Assembly (NCBI GenBank): GCA_015069065.1 | Contig: SVJI01000065.1 | Location: 1 to 7,843, forward strand | Origin: Oscillospiraceae bacterium | GTDB lineage: Bacteria > Bacillota > Clostridia > UMGS1883 | Length of the DNA: 7,843 bases | Direction: 5' to 3' | Shown here: piece after piece, positions 5,468-7,843 of the stretch | How the letters are laid out: each line of letters starts with the position of its first letter | Numbering within the stretch: position 1 is the first letter of the stretch | Position numbers and translations under genes: made by a program | Notes under the pieces: model-generated | Database searches by the model: none | Seen by the model: the letters and a program-made list of their open reading frames with translations, nothing else | Told to the model about the DNA's origin: nothing

Positions 5468-6890
5468 ATTTTTTTATTGAAATCTTTTCCAATCTTATTG
5501 TATTGGTTTCTCCTGAACGTCCGCTAGTAGTGCCGCCTACGATTATAATGTTATCGCCATCCTCAAGCTGCAGAATTTTCTGCGTCTTTCTTGAAGCGTT
5601 GTAGAACATAACCTCAGATGAGGGGTACTCTTCATACATTACAGGAATGACTCCCCATGAAAGAGCGAGCTTACGCCATGCTTTTTTATTTGTCGTCAGC
5701 CCGATGATATCAACTACAGGACGAAATCTTGAAACGAGTCTTGCTGTTTTGCCGGAAAGTGAGCATACTGCAATCGCGCGTGCATCGACATCAATAGCCA
5801 TACTGCACGCTGCATGAGATATGGCGTCCATGTTGTTTTCAATTTTAAAATCGTCTCTATGAAAACGTTTGTTATAATGAATGTTATTTTCAGTTTCCTC
5901 GCATATATCACTCATTATCTTAACTGTCTGGACAGGGAATTTACCTGCTGCAGTTTCGCCTGAAAGCATTACGGCACTTGTACCGTCATATACGGCATTT
6001 GCCACGTCTGATATTTCCGCGCGGGTGGGGCGAGGGTTATATATCATGGTTTCAAGCATTTCTGTCGCAGTTATGATACGTTTTCCCAGCATTCGGCAGG
6101 TGGTGATAAGCTTCTTTTGTACTGCGGGAAGCTCCTTAAACGGTATTTCAACACCTAAATCTCCGCGTGCAATCATTACACCCTCGCAATGCTTGCATAT
6201 GTCATAGATGTTGTCAACGCCGAAACGGTTTTCAATTTTTGCTACGATTCCAATTTCGCTTCCGCGGTTTTCGTCGATAAAGCTTTTAATATCAATGATA
6301 TCCTGTTCGCATGAAACAAAGGAAGCTGCAATATAATCTATGTCGTTTTCTATTCCAAAGAGGATGTCACTCTTATCCTGCTCGCTTAAAAATGTTTGCT
6401 TTAACACTTTGTTAGGAAAGCTCATGCTTTTCTGGTTTGAAAGCTCACCGCCCGAAACAACGGTACAGAGTGCTTCCGTATTTGAAAGCTCCTTTACCTT
6501 AAATGACACAAGTCCGTTATTTACGAGTATTGTATCACCGATTTCTAAGTCATCGATAAGTCCTTTGTAATTAACGCTGACTTTTTTACTGTTACCGATG
6601 ATTTCTTCTGTTGTAAATGTAAATTCATCACCGTCTGAAAGTGTAACCTTGCCGTTTTCAAATGTTTTAATTCTATACTCAGGACCTCTTGTATCGAGCA
6701 TAATGGCAATGGGGAGGCTGAGTTTTTCACGAACCTTTTTTACGAGGTCGATCATTTCTTTATGTTGTTTATGTGTCCCGTGTGAGAAATTGAGTCTTGC
6801 AACATTCATACCTGCAAGGCACATATTTGTAAGAGTTTCCTCGTTACTGCATGCGGGTCCGACGGTGCATATAATTTTTGTTTTGCGCAT
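5466..6890 (-). CDS. pyk: Pyruvate kinase
   Basis: Converts phosphoenolpyruvate and ADP to pyruvate and ATP, the last step of glycolysis, in the cytoplasm. The 474 residues match the short (E. coli-type) length; the C-terminal PEP-utiliser extension of Bacillus Pyk is absent. Visible: KIICTVGPA (5-13), ARLNFSHG (31-38), LDTRGPEYR (65-73), B-domain lid from about 75 to 160, catalytic K218 with metal ligand E220 in AKIEN, ARGDLGVE with metal ligand D244 (241-248), NPRPTRAE (285-292), MLSGETA (308-314) and the C-terminal effector loop SLSGKTARLVSRFRP (377-391). Several usually conserved spots differ: NNG at 124-126 for the common DDG, KSMSFPN (154-160) for KGVNLPG, and SFVSC (190-194) for SFVR. 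I recall these as shared by a clostridial branch, not as damage. The ATG at 6890 has AAGGAA 6 bases upstream; an earlier in-frame ATG at 6926 would include that site in the coding region and is rejected. Confidence 0.96.
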   Translation of the reverse strand: MRKTKIICTVGPACSNEETLTNMCLAGMNVARLNFSHGTHKQHKEMIDLVKKVREKLSLPIAIMLDTRGPEYRIKTFENGKVTLSDGDEFTFTTEEIIGNSKKVSVNYKGLIDDLEIGDTILVNNGLVSFKVKELSNTEALCTVVSGGELSNQKSMSFPNKVLKQTFLSEQDKSDILFGIENDIDYIAASFVSCEQDIIDIKSFIDENRGSEIGIVAKIENRFGVDNIYDICKHCEGVMIARGDLGVEIPFKELPAVQKKLITTCRMLGKRIITATEMLETMIYNPRPTRAEISDVANAVYDGTSAVMLSGETAAGKFPVQTVKIMSDICEETENNIHYNKRFHRDDFKIENNMDAISHAACSMAIDVDARAIAVCSLSGKTARLVSRFRPVVDIIGLTTNKKAWRKLALSWGVIPVMYEEYPSSEVMFYNASRKTQKILQLEDGDNIIIVGGTTSGRSGETNTIRLEKISIKK

Positions 6891-6912
6891 AAAAATTTCC
6901 TTTCTTAAATCA

Positions 6913-6942
6913 ATAATAAAGCACATGGATACTCCCCTGCAA
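6913..6942 (-). promoter_or_regulatory. Possible promoter of pyk (weak)
   Basis: TATTAT at 6918-6913 is a good -10 (5 of 6). TTGCAG at 6942-6937, 18 bases upstream, matches the -35 at only 3 of 6 and overlaps the GC-rich hairpin. The start would fall near 6906, just ahead of the pyk ribosome site. If it is not real, pyk must be read through from the genes upstream. Confidence 0.3.
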
Positions 6943-6956
6943 AGGTGCAGGGGAGT
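6931..6956 (-). other. GC-rich hairpin between the small acidic gene and pyk
   Basis: ACTCCCCTGCA (6931-6941) and TGCAGGGGAGT (6946-6956) pair perfectly over 11 bp with a 4-base loop. It begins 5 bases after the stop of the small gene and ends about 40 bases before the pyk start. No T-run follows on either strand, so it lacks half of a standard terminator. It may be a leaky terminator, a transcript-stabilising 3' end, or a processing site. Confidence 0.6.
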
Positions 6957-6961
6957 GGTTT

Positions 6962-7159
6962 CTACAGGGCGTTATCGGTCAAACCATAACCTTTAGCGAT
7001 TCTGTTTGAATAGTAATCCTCGTCCTTGCTTTCGTCAACTAAGACATCATCATCTGTTTCAAGCTCCTCATAGAGCTTATCCTCGGCTATATCAGCCATT
7101 TCCGCATATTCGCGGTCTATCATTCTGGAAATAAGTTTTTCTGCGCCGTTTCTTTTCAT
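6962..7159 (-). CDS. Small acidic protein of unknown function
   Basis: A 65-residue protein that I do not recognise. The N-terminal half, MKRNGAEKLISRMIDREYAE and on to about residue 35, is charged and should be largely helical; the centre (ELETDDDVLVDESKDED, about residues 34-50) is strongly acidic; the end is SNRIAKGYGLTDNAL. There is no signal peptide, membrane segment, Cys cluster or known motif. It is judged real because an excellent AGGAGG site lies 7 bases before the ATG at 7159, and because it fills the gap between two genes on the same strand with 42 bases to the upstream stop. A longer frame from 7180 has no ribosome site. It may be co-transcribed with the membrane protein before it and possibly with pyk after it. 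No function can be assigned. Confidence 0.75.
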   Translation of the reverse strand: MKRNGAEKLISRMIDREYAEMADIAEDKLYEELETDDDVLVDESKDEDYYSNRIAKGYGLTDNAL

Positions 7160-7166
7160 AAAACAA

Positions 7167-7172
7167 CCTCCT
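7167..7172 (-). promoter_or_regulatory. Consensus ribosome binding site of the small acidic gene
   Basis: AGGAGG, 7 bases before the ATG at 7159. This is the main evidence that the 65-residue frame is translated. Confidence 0.75.
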
Positions 7173-7201
7173 AAATCCAAAATTTGCTATGTCTCTTTAA
7201 A

Positions 7202-7843
7202 TCAATCTAGAATTATTGCCTCAGAATCTTCGTTCTTTTCAACTACCTGCGGAGAAGTTGTGCTGGGCTTAACTGGTTCGGGTTTGGATACAGGCTCACT
7301 CTTTTGTGTCGTATCCTCTTTCTTTGCAGGAGTCTGGGGTTTTGGTGTATCGGTGCCGTTTTGCGCAGGTTTAGAAGAAACTGAATTCTGCGGCTTTTGT
7401 ACAGAGGGTGATTTTTGGGCAGGCTCAGGCTTTGACTGGGGTTTATCATCCTCTTTATCCTCAGACTGTTCTTTCATAGTTTCTTCCTTTTTGTCTGCAT
7501 CATCCTTCTGGCTTTCTTTTGTTACGGCATCTTCTTCATCCTCATCAGACTCTTTGGTAAAGGTTTTATCAACTGCGTCGTCATTTTGCTCGCTTTTGTC
7601 GAGTGGCTGAGAGCTTGTTTCAGTTACCTCGGGAGTCTGGGGAGTTGCGGTGAAGAATATGTATGAACCGAGGAAGAATATTACGAATACCAGAATGAAT
7701 GCCAGCACTGTTATAATTGCGCTGAGTCCGTAGTTCTTTTTCTTCCTCTTTTTATTTTTTGAATGCTTCGATGAAGAAGTATGTGCTTTCCTTACAAAGC
7801 GGTCATCGACAAGCTGCTCTACCGTTTCATCGTCAAGCCGTAC
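7202..7843 (-). CDS. Single-pass membrane protein with long charged Pro-rich tail, N-terminus cut by right edge
   Basis: 213 residues are visible; the frame runs off the right edge with no credible start inside the window. The in-frame GTG at 7708 lies in the middle of the membrane segment and has no ribosome site, so it is not the start. From the edge: a cytoplasmic part with LDDETVEQLVDDRFV, then a very basic stretch (KHSKNKKRKKKN, 26-37), one membrane helix (about 40-64), then some 148 residues rich in Glu, Asp, Lys, Ser, Thr, Pro and Gln. The first half of this tail is acidic (DEDEEDAV and similar), the second half is Pro-rich with recurring KPEP, KPQ and SKP units. The basic stretch before the helix predicts the tail outside the cell, where it is probably disordered and might span or bind the cell wall. 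I do not recognise a catalytic domain or family. It ends 42 bases before the small acidic gene, probably in the same transcript. Confidence 0.8.
   Translation of the reverse strand, partial: VRLDDETVEQLVDDRFVRKAHTSSSKHSKNKKRKKKNYGLSAIITVLAFILVFVIFFLGSYIFFTATPQTPEVTETSSQPLDKSEQNDDAVDKTFTKESDEDEEDAVTKESQKDDADKKEETMKEQSEDKEDDKPQSKPEPAQKSPSVQKPQNSVSSKPAQNGTDTPKPQTPAKKEDTTQKSEPVSKPEPVKPSTTSPQVVEKNEDSEAIILD

Noticed and set aside
6598..6996. Plus-strand open frame of 132 residues opposite the start of pyk
   Set aside because: It lies against a clear pyruvate kinase N-terminus, has no recognisable motif and runs into the hairpin and the small gene on the other strand.
7260..7610. Plus-strand open frame of 116 residues opposite the charged tail
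   Set aside because: It is the complement of a low-complexity, stop-poor region; its Ser/Phe/Gly-rich product looks like an antisense artefact and has no ribosome site.
7709..7843. A start for the membrane protein inside the window
   Set aside because: No in-frame ATG, GTG or TTG precedes the membrane segment, and the GTG at 7708 lies within it without a ribosome site, so the gene is taken as incomplete.
1..7843. CRISPR array, tRNA, riboswitch, mobile element or toxin-antitoxin pair
   Set aside because: No regularly spaced repeats, clover-leaf pattern, long structured leader, transposase or integrase motif, or toxin fold was seen on reading both strands.

Overview
All recognisable genes in this window lie on the minus strand, so they are read here from the right edge to the left. 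The gene set suggests a spore-forming, Gram-positive anaerobe of the class Clostridia. The reasons are a YunB-type sporulation protein, an HPr with both the catalytic His and the regulatory Ser of Firmicutes, a short clostridial-type pyruvate kinase, strong GGAGG ribosome binding sites, a nearly perfect sigma-A promoter, and an AT-leaning base composition. No tRNA, rRNA, CRISPR array, insertion sequence or phage gene was seen. No gene-free stretch is longer than about 100 bases.

Right part (about 5420-7843): an incomplete single-pass membrane protein with a long, charged, Pro-rich outer tail; then a 65-residue acidic protein of unknown function; then a GC-rich hairpin; then pyruvate kinase (pyk). 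A 19-bp perfect hairpin terminator closes pyk, and the pyk stop codon lies inside its stem.

Middle part (about 3000-5400): an FAD-dependent oxidoreductase fused to a C-terminal Rieske [2Fe-2S] domain, then yunB, then HPr. The FAD-Rieske gene is preceded by a sequence resembling a sporulation (sigma-E/sigma-K) promoter, and yunB has a weaker one. HPr has its own strong sigma-A promoter and its own terminator, so it is an independent unit.

Left part (1-2940): a three-gene run with gaps of 23 and 11 bases. It holds a secreted ComEC-like metallo-beta-lactamase-fold lipoprotein with a C-terminal Ada-like Cys cluster, a flavodoxin-family protein with a compact four-Cys motif, and MurD. MurD starts at a TTG codon and is cut by the left edge; it is easy to miss because no stop codon is present in the window.

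The window is mostly core metabolism (PEP use by Pyk and HPr), wall synthesis (MurD) and sporulation (YunB). I did not find a convincing new multi-gene system. The points most worth a second look are the possible mother-cell control of the FAD-Rieske gene, the stand-alone ComEC-like lipoprotein with its extra Cys domain, and the two uncharacterised genes upstream of pyk.
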